DNA from: DAOTVY01 sp041082245
GTDB taxonomy: Bacteria > Chloroflexota > Chloroflexia > DTKN01
Assembly (NCBI GenBank): GCA_041082245.1
Contig: JBDOIE010000080.1
Location: 51,423 to 115,422 of the forward strand
DNA length: 64,000 nt
Reading direction: 5' to 3'
In this document: one piece after another, positions 6,900-15,050 of the stretch
Position numbering within the stretch: position 1 is the stretch's first letter
Layout: every line of letters begins with the position of its first letter
Notes under the pieces: model-generated
Told to the model about the DNA's origin: nothing
The model's database searches: none
The model's input: only the letters and a program-made list of their open reading frames with translations
Position numbers and translations under genes: made by a program

Positions 6900-9121
6900 A
6901 TCCGCTCCAGGCGGGCGTACCCTGCGAGGAGCCGTTTCAGCCCCTTCTTTTCAAAGGCCACGGTGAGCTCCTGGTCGTCCCCGCTCGGTTTCACCGCGAC
7001 CACGATCCCTTCCCCGAAGGTGGGGTGACGTACCCGGTCTCCGGCGGCGAAGGTGTCCGAGCGCAGGGTCGGTGAGCCGCTGGCTCGCTCGTCCTGCGCC
7101 AGGCGTTCGAGCAACCGGGAAGTGCGCATGCTTGCGGCCGGCCTGCGGGTAGCTTGGGGCGGCGTCTTTTCCTCGCCTGTGCTCACAACCGCCGGGTCGA
7201 TCAGGTTGAGGTAGCGCGAAGGCGTACGGATCTCCGAGCTGCCGAACAGGGTGCGCTTGAAGGCGTGGAACAGGTAGAGCCGTTCCTTGGCTCGGGTCAT
7301 CCCCACGTAGCAGAGCCGGCATTCCTCCTCCATCTCGTTAACGTCCCCCATCGACCGTGCGTGGGGGAGCAGGCCTTCTTCCATCCCGACGATAAAGACG
7401 ACGGGGAACTCGAGCCCTTTGGCCTGATGGAGGGTGATCAACGTTACGGCATCGCTGCGTTCGTCGTATTCGTCGATGTCCGCGATGAGCGCGGTTTGCT
7501 CGATGAACGTGGCCAGGGCTTCCCGGGGAGCGAGCCCCGCATAATCCTGCACCACGGTCCGTAGTTCCTGTACGTTTTCCCAACGCTCTTCGCCGCTCTC
7601 GCGGTCCTGGAGGAGATAGTCCCGGTACCCGATCCGGGCAAGCAATTCGTCCAGGAGGACAGGAAGCGGCTGCGTTTGGGCGATAAGGCGCAGCTCGTCG
7701 AACAGAGCGCGGAAGGCGCGCAGGGCGCGGGCGGCGCGTCCGCTCAGCGGTATGTCCCCCGGCAGCGGATCCTCGGGCTCGCCGAGCCGCGCGAGCAGCG
7801 GCAGCATCCCTTCCCCCTCCCTTTCCGCCCAGGCGCGCCATTCCTCGATCGTCCCTCCGCCGATCCCTCGCGGGGGTACGTTCACGATGCGCAGGAGGCT
7901 CATACTGTCGTTCGGATTGTGCAGCAGGCGAAGGTACGCTAGGATGTCGCGCACCTCGCGGCGCTGGTAGAACCGGGTGCCCCCGACCAGTTTGTAGCGC
8001 AACCCGTACCGCAGGAAAGTCTCTTCGAACACCCGGGACTGGGCATTCGTACGGTACATCACCGCGATGTCGCGCAGCCGGTACCCGGCTTCGAGGAGGC
8101 GGGTGATTTCGTCCGCTACCAGACGTGCTTCGTCCTGCTCGTCATAAGCTTCCCGCACGATCACCGGGTGGCCGGGAGGATTCTGCGTCCAAAGCGCCTT
8201 GGCGTACGGCCGCTGGCGACTTGCCGCGATCACCCCGCGCGCAGCCTGAAGGATGTGCTGGGTGGAGCGATAGTTCTGCTCCAGGAGGATCACCCGGCTT
8301 TCGGGAAAGTCCCGTTCGAACTCCAGGATGTTGCGGAGCGTAGCTCCCCGCCAGGCATAGATCGCCTGTTCCTCATCGCCCACCACGAACAGGTTCCGGT
8401 AGCGGGCCGAAAGGTGGCGCACCAGGACGTACTGGGCGTGGTTCGTATCCTGATACTCATCGACCAGCACGTGCAGGAAGCGCTCCTGGTAGCGCCGTGC
8501 GATCTGGGGATGTTGCTCGAAGAGGAGCACGGTACGCATGAGGAGGTCGTCGAAGTCGAGCGCATGGTTCTCCTCGAGCAGCCGCTGGTACCGTTCGTAG
8601 ACCCGGGAGACGATCTCTTCCCAGTAACTGGCCACCTGAGTGGCGTAGGTTTGTGGGTCGAGGAGCTCGTCCTTGGCACGCCCGATCCCGTACAGGATGG
8701 AGGCGGGCGGGTACTGCTTCTCGTCCAGGCCCAGCTCCTGCATAGCCCGCCGGACCAACCCTATCTGGTCGTCCGTATCGTAGATGAGGAACTGGGGGTC
8801 GAGCCCGATTTCGCTCGCCTCGCGGCGCAGGATGCGGGCGCAGATGGCGTGGAACGTGCCCACCGTGAGGCGGCTTGTCTGCTCTTCCCCCAGCAGGGAA
8901 ACGAGGCGGTCACGCATCTCCCGCGCCGCTTTGTTCGTGAAGGTGACGGCGAGGATACGGTGGGCCGGGATGCCACAGACACGCACAAGGTATGCGACCC
9001 GGTAGGTCAGCACGCGGGTCTTGCCGGAACCCGGGCCGGCCAGTACGAGCACCGGGCCTCCCAGGGCTTCCACCGCCTGCCGTTGTTGCGGGTTCAGGGA
9101 GTCGAGCCAATCTGCCGGCAT
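6896..9121 (-). CDS. pcrA: UvrD/PcrA-family ATP-dependent DNA helicase (SF1A)
   Basis: The start at ATG 9121 has an upstream GGAGG and gives 741 residues, the usual PcrA/UvrD length. Visible SF1 helicase motifs are NPQQRQAV (Q motif), GPGSGKTRVL (Walker A), DEYQDTN (Walker B), GDEEQAIYAWRGA (motif III region), LEQNYRST (motif IV) and TLHQAKGLEFPVVF (motif V). The C-terminal tail (VRHPTFGEGIVVAV) matches the Tudor-like domain that binds RNA polymerase in PcrA. The enzyme unwinds DNA 3'-5' in repair and clears stalled transcription and replication complexes. It is the last gene of the minus-strand cluster, 28 bp after the lipoprotein gene, and converges on the cytochrome gene with overlapping stop codons. 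Confidence 0.95.
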   Translation of the reverse strand: MPADWLDSLNPQQRQAVEALGGPVLVLAGPGSGKTRVLTYRVAYLVRVCGIPAHRILAVTFTNKAAREMRDRLVSLLGEEQTSRLTVGTFHAICARILRREASEIGLDPQFLIYDTDDQIGLVRRAMQELGLDEKQYPPASILYGIGRAKDELLDPQTYATQVASYWEEIVSRVYERYQRLLEENHALDFDDLLMRTVLLFEQHPQIARRYQERFLHVLVDEYQDTNHAQYVLVRHLSARYRNLFVVGDEEQAIYAWRGATLRNILEFERDFPESRVILLEQNYRSTQHILQAARGVIAASRQRPYAKALWTQNPPGHPVIVREAYDEQDEARLVADEITRLLEAGYRLRDIAVMYRTNAQSRVFEETFLRYGLRYKLVGGTRFYQRREVRDILAYLRLLHNPNDSMSLLRIVNVPPRGIGGGTIEEWRAWAEREGEGMLPLLARLGEPEDPLPGDIPLSGRAARALRAFRALFDELRLIAQTQPLPVLLDELLARIGYRDYLLQDRESGEERWENVQELRTVVQDYAGLAPREALATFIEQTALIADIDEYDERSDAVTLITLHQAKGLEFPVVFIVGMEEGLLPHARSMGDVNEMEEECRLCYVGMTRAKERLYLFHAFKRTLFGSSEIRTPSRYLNLIDPAVVSTGEEKTPPQATRRPAASMRTSRLLERLAQDERASGSPTLRSDTFAAGDRVRHPTFGEGIVVAVKPSGDDQELTVAFEKKGLKRLLAGYARLERI

Positions 9122-9149
9122 CGGGACCGCCTCCGAGCCTCGGCTGAGG

Positions 9150-9731
9150 TTACGTTGTTGGAGCGGGCAAGCGCTGGAACATCTTCTGGCCGAGACCACG
9201 GAGCCAGTCTTCGTCCAGCGCGCCGGCCGGCCCGTGGGCGATGATCAGGCCTGCCACGTTGCTCTTGCGGAAGCCCAGGATGTACCCTGGGCCCTTGCCC
9301 GGGATCTGCACGCGCGCGAAAAAGGTCTCATCGCCCAGCTGGGGCACGGTGAGCTCTTCCACCGCGATCGTCGCCCCCTGCCCGAGCGCGTCCCGCAGGC
9401 CGCTCTCGAAATTCGAGCGCGCGTCGCGCAACGTCGCCCGTGCTTCAGCGCTGGAAGTCGTTACCAGAACGACGGCGACGACCTCGGTCTCGGAAAAGGT
9501 GAATGTACGCATGTTCGCGTCCCGCGCGAGGCGGGTCTCTTCCGGCGGCTGCTGTACCAGCAGGAGAATCTCTTCCCTGGGCCTTTCCTGCATCGCGGCA
9601 GGACGCCCCAGGTCCTCGGTTGTGAGGTTCATCGCGGCAGCGCTCGCGTCGATGAGCGCCTCGCGGGCTCCGCACGAGGCCAACAGCAAGGTGGACACCA
9701 GCAACAGGATCCAGAGCACAGGTCGCTTCAT
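9150..9731 (-). CDS. Predicted lipoprotein of unknown function
   Basis: The 193-residue product starts at ATG 9731, with GGAGG upstream. Its ATG overlaps the TGA of the preceding exonuclease gene in an ATGA arrangement, so it is translationally coupled. It has a classical lipoprotein signal (MKRPVLWILLLVSTLLLASC, lipobox LASC), then a soluble domain of about 170 residues with no recognised motif. The stretch TFTFSETEVVAVVLVTTSSAEAR and the final TMP-sized alpha/beta pattern do not identify a family. Its position between an exonuclease and a helicase gives no clear clue, since the protein should be outside the cytoplasmic membrane. Confidence 0.8.
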   Translation of the reverse strand: MKRPVLWILLLVSTLLLASCGAREALIDASAAAMNLTTEDLGRPAAMQERPREEILLLVQQPPEETRLARDANMRTFTFSETEVVAVVLVTTSSAEARATLRDARSNFESGLRDALGQGATIAVEELTVPQLGDETFFARVQIPGKGPGYILGFRKSNVAGLIIAHGPAGALDEDWLRGLGQKMFQRLPAPTT

Positions 9732-11008
9732 AAGGTTCCTCCGTTCGTTTTTGTTGGGGGATCGTTTTCCACACACGGGTGCACGCGGAATCGGTTCTCG
9801 GAAACCCCTTCGCCGTTCTGGGGTTCCACGAAGGTCTTGCGGATCTTGGCTTCCAGGCGCGCCAGGCGCCGGGCCAGGTTATCCCCACGCGGGCAATCGC
9901 CGTACTCGGCGATCGCCCGCTGCACCGTGGCTCTTGCGCGCAGCAGGTCACGGCGCCGATGCTCGTAGTAGCGGGCCAGTTCCACGTAGGCATACAACGG
10001 GTGTGGGCCCGTCTGTGCCAGCAGTGCCTCCCAGATCTCCGCCGCTTCTTCCCACGCGCCCATACGCTTCAGCAGCATCGACAGGTGCTGCCAGGCGCGT
10101 TCTCGCTCCTCCGCAGGCAGGGCAAGGAGCAGCGCAGAGCGGTAGGCGGCAACCGCCTGTTCCAGGTCGCCCCGCGCCTCGTAGATGCGGGCGAGGGCGT
10201 AGAACTCGAGCCCCTGTCGGGGTCCGCCCCCGGACCAGGGATCCCGGAGCAGGTGCGCGATCTGCACTGCCAGCGTGACCATCGAGAGGATGTCCTGCGC
10301 GTTGTGGTAAAAGACTGGCTCGAGCACGCTCGCGTCCCGCTGGCGCAGGTAGTCGTAGTAGAGCGAGGGGACTCGCCACCCGGGAACGTCGATCGGGTCG
10401 CGCTCGATTCCCAGCAGGTGCTCCTCGAGCGAGGCGAGGGAGCAAGACGGCAGCCGTGCCCGCCACAGCCTTCGCGCCACCGGCAGGAGGTCCAGGTGCA
10501 CTTTTCCCTCCCAGGGGCAGGGACGTCGCGCCATCGCATACCGCGTACCCAGGAGCGGGAGGTCGAAATTCTGCCCGTTGAAGGTGATCAACCCTTCCAC
10601 AGGCTCAAGCAGGCCGGCGACGGTATCCAGGAGCGCGGCTTCCTGCGCCGGCGAAGGCAGGAACACCTGCCGGACACAGAAAGCATGCTCTCCCTCGAAG
10701 CGCCCGAGGCCGACCAAGAACGCGTAGCTCCCCGCACCGCCGGCAAGCCCGGTCGTTTCGATGTCCAGGAACAGGAGCGCGTCCGGCCGGAGCGGCCCCA
10801 GAGCATCCCGGGTTTGCAACGGGGTCCACCGGTCGGGAGGTTCCTCCAGGAAGGCGCCCAGCGGGAATCGGCCGTGCCGGTAGGTTGCCGGGTAGGTGCG
10901 GGTAACGAGGTAGCAGATGCCGCTTCCCGTTTCGACCCACGATCCCTCGGGCAGGCCATGGGCAGGCCGCACCGCCCGGCCGGCAGCCAGTTCGCTCGCT
11001 GGTCGCAA
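9728..11008 (-). CDS. RNase H-like DEDD exonuclease (YprB-type) with C-terminal TPR repeats
   Basis: The N-terminal half carries the three exonuclease motifs: FLDIETTGLAGG (first Asp/Glu), LITFNGQNFDLPLL and YHNAQDILSMVTLA. This order matches the YprB-like ribonuclease H-fold nucleases. The C-terminal half, from about EFYALARIYEARGDLEQAV, is a set of TPR-like helical repeats. From the TTG at 11008 the product is 426 residues. The frame is open further upstream with coding-like sequence, and a strong AGGAGG lies 6 nt before an in-frame CTG at 11062, which would add 18 residues. The real start may therefore be that CTG. The gene sits 23-76 bp after the PHP-AlbA gene and is coupled to the lipoprotein gene. 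Substrate (RNA or DNA ends) is inferred only. Confidence 0.85.
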   Translation of the reverse strand: MRPASELAAGRAVRPAHGLPEGSWVETGSGICYLVTRTYPATYRHGRFPLGAFLEEPPDRWTPLQTRDALGPLRPDALLFLDIETTGLAGGAGSYAFLVGLGRFEGEHAFCVRQVFLPSPAQEAALLDTVAGLLEPVEGLITFNGQNFDLPLLGTRYAMARRPCPWEGKVHLDLLPVARRLWRARLPSCSLASLEEHLLGIERDPIDVPGWRVPSLYYDYLRQRDASVLEPVFYHNAQDILSMVTLAVQIAHLLRDPWSGGGPRQGLEFYALARIYEARGDLEQAVAAYRSALLLALPAEERERAWQHLSMLLKRMGAWEEAAEIWEALLAQTGPHPLYAYVELARYYEHRRRDLLRARATVQRAIAEYGDCPRGDNLARRLARLEAKIRKTFVEPQNGEGVSENRFRVHPCVENDPPTKTNGGTL

Positions 11009-11084
11009 TCCCAGCCGCAGGAAGTCCGGATCGAGCGGTTCGCGCGGTGCCCGTTCGCTCAGGGTTAACCTCCTGCCGCACCGC

Positions 11085-13400
11085 TCATTCTTCGTGCCAC
11101 TCCTTCAGGAGCTGTTTCCATTCGCCTTCGAGCAGACGGCGCTCCGCGGCGTAGTAGATGTGGTCGCGTCCTTCCTCATCCCGGTAGACGAGGTCGACCC
11201 GTTCCGGAGTGGGCCGCATATACCCGATGTTGCCCCACCAGCGCACCTTGCTTTCGTCGAGCGGAATGTCCTGATGGTACATCCGGATGGCGTATGCGTA
11301 GGGGGAATCGGGCGGAAACTCGGAGGCCCTGCGTACCCGGGGGTCTACGCGGCCGGTCTGCATATCCCGGAACTGGTAGAGGATCTCGTCGCCGCTCACT
11401 GTGCTCCGCACGACCTCGACCCCGGTAGCGGGCAGCGGTACCCGCACCAGGTCGATCCACCCCTCCGACTCGAGCAGCTGGCTCCGGGGAACGCGGCGGA
11501 AGTAGCGCACGGTGCCGTCGGGCTGGCGGTGGGCCAGGTCGAAGTAGAGGTTGTTGCCGTCCCAGCGTACCCATTCCACCGCGGCCTGGTTGCGCCACCG
11601 CGGGATGCGTCCTCCCCACTCGCTGGTGGAAGACGGAGGAGAGGCCGGAGACACCGGAGGGGCGGGCGCAGGCTCCTCGGGAGCGGCCGGCGCAGCCTGA
11701 GCGCGGGGGGTACCCGCCCCCCAGCCAGCGCGCCCCTCCCGGGAGGGTGCTGGCCGGGACGGGCGAAGCGGACGGGCTTCGTCCGTCCCGGGTTCGCCCT
11801 CTTCGGGGAGCACCACGTTCTCTTCCACGAGGAGGGGACGCAGGGCCTCCACAACCTCGCGCCAGCGTGGCGTCAGGCCCCATTCCGAGACGCCGTAGAA
11901 GATGTGGTCCACGCGGCCGCTGCTTTCCCGGTGCACGAGATCGTAGACGCGCCGTTCCCCGCTGCGGTAGACCCGCCATACGCCACGGTCGCCCTTCCAG
12001 ACCGCTCGGTTCAGGTCTGCCTGTCCCTGGCGCAGGCTTTCGTGGCGATCGATGGCATAGGCCCACAGCCCTTTCGCCCGTTGGCGGGTGACGCCTGAGG
12101 TGACGCGCAGGTCGCGGACATCGTAGAACCACACACCGTCCCGCAGGTGCATCCCGACGATTTCCACGCCGGCGCAGGGGAGATCGAGGCCAGGTGCCAT
12201 CCCGGGTGCACCGAGCCCGACCAGCTCCAGGAGTTCAGCGCGGGTAGCGGGCCGGGTCTGTTCCCCGCGGCGCACGTAGACGACTCCGTCCCGTGTGAGG
12301 TAAGGCGGGGTCGATTCGGGCTGCACCTGGACCTGGACGAGATCGCGGCCCTCGAAATGGAGCAGTTCCAGGTTGAGAAGCGGAGGGGGGTCGATCTCCT
12401 CGCGCGTGTAGCGCAGGAGCGCGCTGCTCCAGGACTGGGGATCGGCTACCCCTACAGGCTGCCCCTCGCGGATGCCGATCACTACCGTCCCGCCGCCGCT
12501 ATTGGCCAGGGCGGCAATCTCATGGCAGGCGCTCCGTGGCTCGATGTCCGGATCGAGCAGGACGAGGCGTTCCGGCCCACTGCGCCGCAACTGCTCGAGG
12601 TAAACGCGCAGCCGTTCGCGTTCCGGAAAGCGGATCCGGGCCAGGTCACGTGCCAGCAGCAGCTCGCGCAGCGCCTCGAAGCTCGGCCGGTCCATACGGA
12701 CCTCCGTGTACTGTTCCCCGATCGCCCAGGGATGTTCTCCTTCGCCCGGAAGGGTACAGGCGTGGGCGTTAGAGCCCCAGATGACGGGTAGCGGGGCGAG
12801 CGTTGCCCCTGAGGCGACCGTGGATTCCAGGGCGAGCAAGCCTTCCGGAGGCGTTTCCCCTTCACGAAGCAGGGAGAAGCCGCGTGCCCGTTCCGTGTGG
12901 GCGGCGACGGCGATCCCGCCTGCCCGGGCGACGAGCGCGCAGGCTGTGGCAAAGTCGGCCTGGGCCTGGACCTCCGGCGCTCCTTCGCGCAGCCTTCCCA
13001 TCGGGATGCCGAGCGTAAGGAGGAGGGCGTTCAACCGCTCCGGGGGCGTCTCCGGCGGGAAGAGCGCGAGCAGGTGTAACCCTTCCTGTGTGGTCAATTC
13101 AAAACCCGGGAGGATGAGGAGCCGGGACAGGAGCCGGCGGTACTCGTTCCACTCCTCTTCTTCGACCGGGGAAAGGCGGCCGGCCTCGTCGAGCACCGCA
13201 AGCCGGCTGATCTCCAGGCGGAGCTGTTCGTAGCCGCGGGTCGTATTGTGATCGACGAGGCCCACGATATCCAGGGATTTCCGTTCGGCCTCCCGCAGGA
13301 TCTGCACCAGGGGCAGCTCCTTCTCGCGGTAGTCCAGGGAAGCCGGAGAATGCACGTGCAAGTCCATTTTCCACCAACGTTCTTCCGCTACCGACTCCAT
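11085..13400 (-). CDS. PHP-domain phosphoesterase fused to AlbA_2/Schlafen-type domain and C-terminal beta repeats
   Basis: The 771-residue protein begins at ATG 13400. Residues 1-240 are a PHP domain: MDLHVHSPASLDY, DIVGLVDHN, LPGFELTT and AAHTERARGF supply the usual His/Asp/Glu metal ligands. Residues of roughly 265-390 fit the AlbA_2 (Schlafen-like, putative nucleic-acid-binding) domain: HEIAALANSGGGTVVIGIREG, then YVRRGEQTRPATRAEL. The remainder contains repeated Trp-rich beta units, for example GLWAYAIDRHE and YAYAIRMYHQ, and VDHIFYG and RDHIYYA. A Pro/Ala/Ser-rich linker near residues 525-575 separates them. Both catalytic and binding domains suggest action on nucleic acid or nucleotide phosphates; no target is known to me. 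It is followed by an exonuclease gene and preceded by a second PHP gene. Confidence 0.85.
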   Translation of the reverse strand: MESVAEERWWKMDLHVHSPASLDYREKELPLVQILREAERKSLDIVGLVDHNTTRGYEQLRLEISRLAVLDEAGRLSPVEEEEWNEYRRLLSRLLILPGFELTTQEGLHLLALFPPETPPERLNALLLTLGIPMGRLREGAPEVQAQADFATACALVARAGGIAVAAHTERARGFSLLREGETPPEGLLALESTVASGATLAPLPVIWGSNAHACTLPGEGEHPWAIGEQYTEVRMDRPSFEALRELLLARDLARIRFPERERLRVYLEQLRRSGPERLVLLDPDIEPRSACHEIAALANSGGGTVVIGIREGQPVGVADPQSWSSALLRYTREEIDPPPLLNLELLHFEGRDLVQVQVQPESTPPYLTRDGVVYVRRGEQTRPATRAELLELVGLGAPGMAPGLDLPCAGVEIVGMHLRDGVWFYDVRDLRVTSGVTRQRAKGLWAYAIDRHESLRQGQADLNRAVWKGDRGVWRVYRSGERRVYDLVHRESSGRVDHIFYGVSEWGLTPRWREVVEALRPLLVEENVVLPEEGEPGTDEARPLRPSRPAPSREGRAGWGAGTPRAQAAPAAPEEPAPAPPVSPASPPSSTSEWGGRIPRWRNQAAVEWVRWDGNNLYFDLAHRQPDGTVRYFRRVPRSQLLESEGWIDLVRVPLPATGVEVVRSTVSGDEILYQFRDMQTGRVDPRVRRASEFPPDSPYAYAIRMYHQDIPLDESKVRWWGNIGYMRPTPERVDLVYRDEEGRDHIYYAAERRLLEGEWKQLLKEWHEE

Positions 13401-13501
13401 CGCTCACCTCACCGACTCGTGCGTCCGACGTACGCGGCCGGACGCGGCGATCGAGCCAAGGAAGGGCGGGAATCGCCGGCGGAGAGCGGGCATCCTATGG
13501 C

Positions 13502-14404
13502 CTAAGGATGGACCGGGGAGACGAACCTGGAGATCCAGGGGCTTCCGCAGCGCCGTGCCTGCTCCAGGAGACGGGGTACGACTTCGGCGGGGACCTCGAC
13601 CGAACCCAAAGCCGGACCTTCTGGGTTTCCGTGAAAGTCGGTGCCTCCGGTGACGATCAACCCGTAGTGCTCGGCCAGCTCCTGCAATCGAGCCGAGAGT
13701 TCCGGCGTATAGTCCGAGTAATAGGCTTCCAACCCCACAAGGCCGGCTTCACAAAGCGATTCCAGGAACGGATAGGGAACCTGCTGAGAAAGAGCGGCCG
13801 CAAAGTCGTGGTCTGGGTCGGCATAGGTCGGGTGGGCCAAGACGGGAACCCCGTGCGCCAGACGGATCAGGCGCACGGCTTCCTCGGGCGTCAATTTGCA
13901 ACGGGTCACGTAAGCCGGCCGGCCGTGGCCGATATACCGTTCGAAGGCTTCCTGGCGGGACGAAACATACCCGGCCTCAAGAAGGGCTTCCGCAACGTGA
14001 GGGCGGGCAACAATGCCCCCCTGTGCCAGTTCCTGGACCCGTTCCCACGAAATCGGTATCCCCAGCTCCTGCAGACGCTGGACCATACGCTCACCACGGG
14101 TGCGGCGTTCCTCCTGGAATGCCAGGAGCGCCTCCACCAGACGTGGGTGGCGATGGTCTACAAAATAGCCCAAGATGTGGCAATCCGCCCCGGGCCGGTT
14201 GGTGCTCAGTTCCACACCGGGAACAAAAGTCAACTGTAACCCCTGGCAGGCCGACCAGGCTTCGTCGATCCCTGCGACGCTGTCGTGGTCGGTCAGGCCA
14301 AGGGCCGACAACCCTTCAGAAGCGGCCTTTTCCACCAGCTTCTGCGGAGTCAGCCATCCATCCGAGGCGGTGCTATGCGTATGCAGATCGACAGGCCCCA
14401 ACAC
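13502..14404 (-). CDS. PHP-family phosphoesterase, 3',5'-nucleoside bisphosphate phosphatase / RNase AM-like
   Basis: This 300-residue single-domain PHP protein starts at a GTG (14404). Metal-binding motifs follow the YciV/RNase AM pattern: VDLHTHSTASDG, GLTDHDSVAGI, VPGVELST, RPHVAEAL, LAHPTYA and TGGTDFHG. Family members hydrolyse 3',5'-bisphosphonucleotides (pAp) and trim 5' ends of short RNAs, so a role in nanoRNA or pAp recycling next to RNase Y is plausible. It lies about 108 bp downstream of spoVS and 101 bp upstream of the PHP-AlbA gene, all in the same direction. In Bacillus the rny neighbour is ymdB, another phosphoesterase; here a PHP enzyme occupies the neighbourhood. Confidence 0.88.
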   Translation of the reverse strand: MLGPVDLHTHSTASDGWLTPQKLVEKAASEGLSALGLTDHDSVAGIDEAWSACQGLQLTFVPGVELSTNRPGADCHILGYFVDHRHPRLVEALLAFQEERRTRGERMVQRLQELGIPISWERVQELAQGGIVARPHVAEALLEAGYVSSRQEAFERYIGHGRPAYVTRCKLTPEEAVRLIRLAHGVPVLAHPTYADPDHDFAAALSQQVPYPFLESLCEAGLVGLEAYYSDYTPELSARLQELAEHYGLIVTGGTDFHGNPEGPALGSVEVPAEVVPRLLEQARRCGSPWISRFVSPVHP

Positions 14405-14512
14405 ACAATCCCCGGGAACAATCCCTCAGCGCAGGCGATTCGTCGCCTTCCTTGAACCTCCTCCAATCTACCGATGATGCCGAAAGCACGTCCGAAAAAG
14501 CCCTCGGCGCGG

Positions 14513-14887
14513 CTAGTTCCGCCGCTCGACGACCAGGCGCATCGCTGTCCGCTCCTCCTGCTCGATCGTCACCTCGGCAAAGCTCGGGATGCAGACGATA
14601 TCGATGCCGTCCTCTTGCAGGTAGCTACGGGCAATCGCGATCGCCTTGACCGCCTGGTTGGTCGCCCCGGCGCCGATCGACTGGAGCTCGGCGCGGCCCG
14701 TCTCCCGGATGACTCCGGCGATGGCGCCGGCGACCGCGCTCGGACGGGAACGAGCGGACACCTTCAGCACACTGGGCCGGCCGCCCGCAGGCCGCGAGCC
14801 CTCGGCCGGATAGCCTGGCTCTCCAGATTCGGGCCGAGCCTCTTTCTTGGGTTCGACATTTCCGATGTTGCTGAACAGGATCTCCAT
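14513..14887 (-). CDS. spoVS: Stage V sporulation protein S (SpoVS) family
   Basis: The start at ATG 14887 is set by an AAGGAGG 9 bp upstream; product 124 residues. The C-terminal 85 residues match SpoVS closely (VLKVSARSRPSAVAGAIAG, SIGAGATNQAVKAIAIAR, IPSFAEVTIEQEERTAMRL). The first 37 residues are a non-conserved polar extension. SpoVS is a small Alba-fold protein, probably nucleic-acid binding, and it occurs widely in non-sporulating bacteria, so it does not by itself imply sporulation. It lies 163 bp downstream of rny, matching the rny-ymdB-spoVS neighbourhood of Firmicutes except for ymdB. Confidence 0.93.
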   Translation of the reverse strand: MEILFSNIGNVEPKKEARPESGEPGYPAEGSRPAGGRPSVLKVSARSRPSAVAGAIAGVIRETGRAELQSIGAGATNQAVKAIAIARSYLQEDGIDIVCIPSFAEVTIEQEERTAMRLVVERRN

Positions 14888-15050
14888 CTCGTTTGCCTCC
14901 TTGCCTGCCTTCGGTTGCCAGCCTCGATGGGTAAGTAGAGGCGTGGACCGTGGAACGGGACCCAAGGAAGATCTCGCGTGCCTTTTTCTCCTCCGGGCTC
15001 TACGCACATCCGAGCGAAGGCAGTCCCTCGCTCCCCTCTACATGTGGAGT

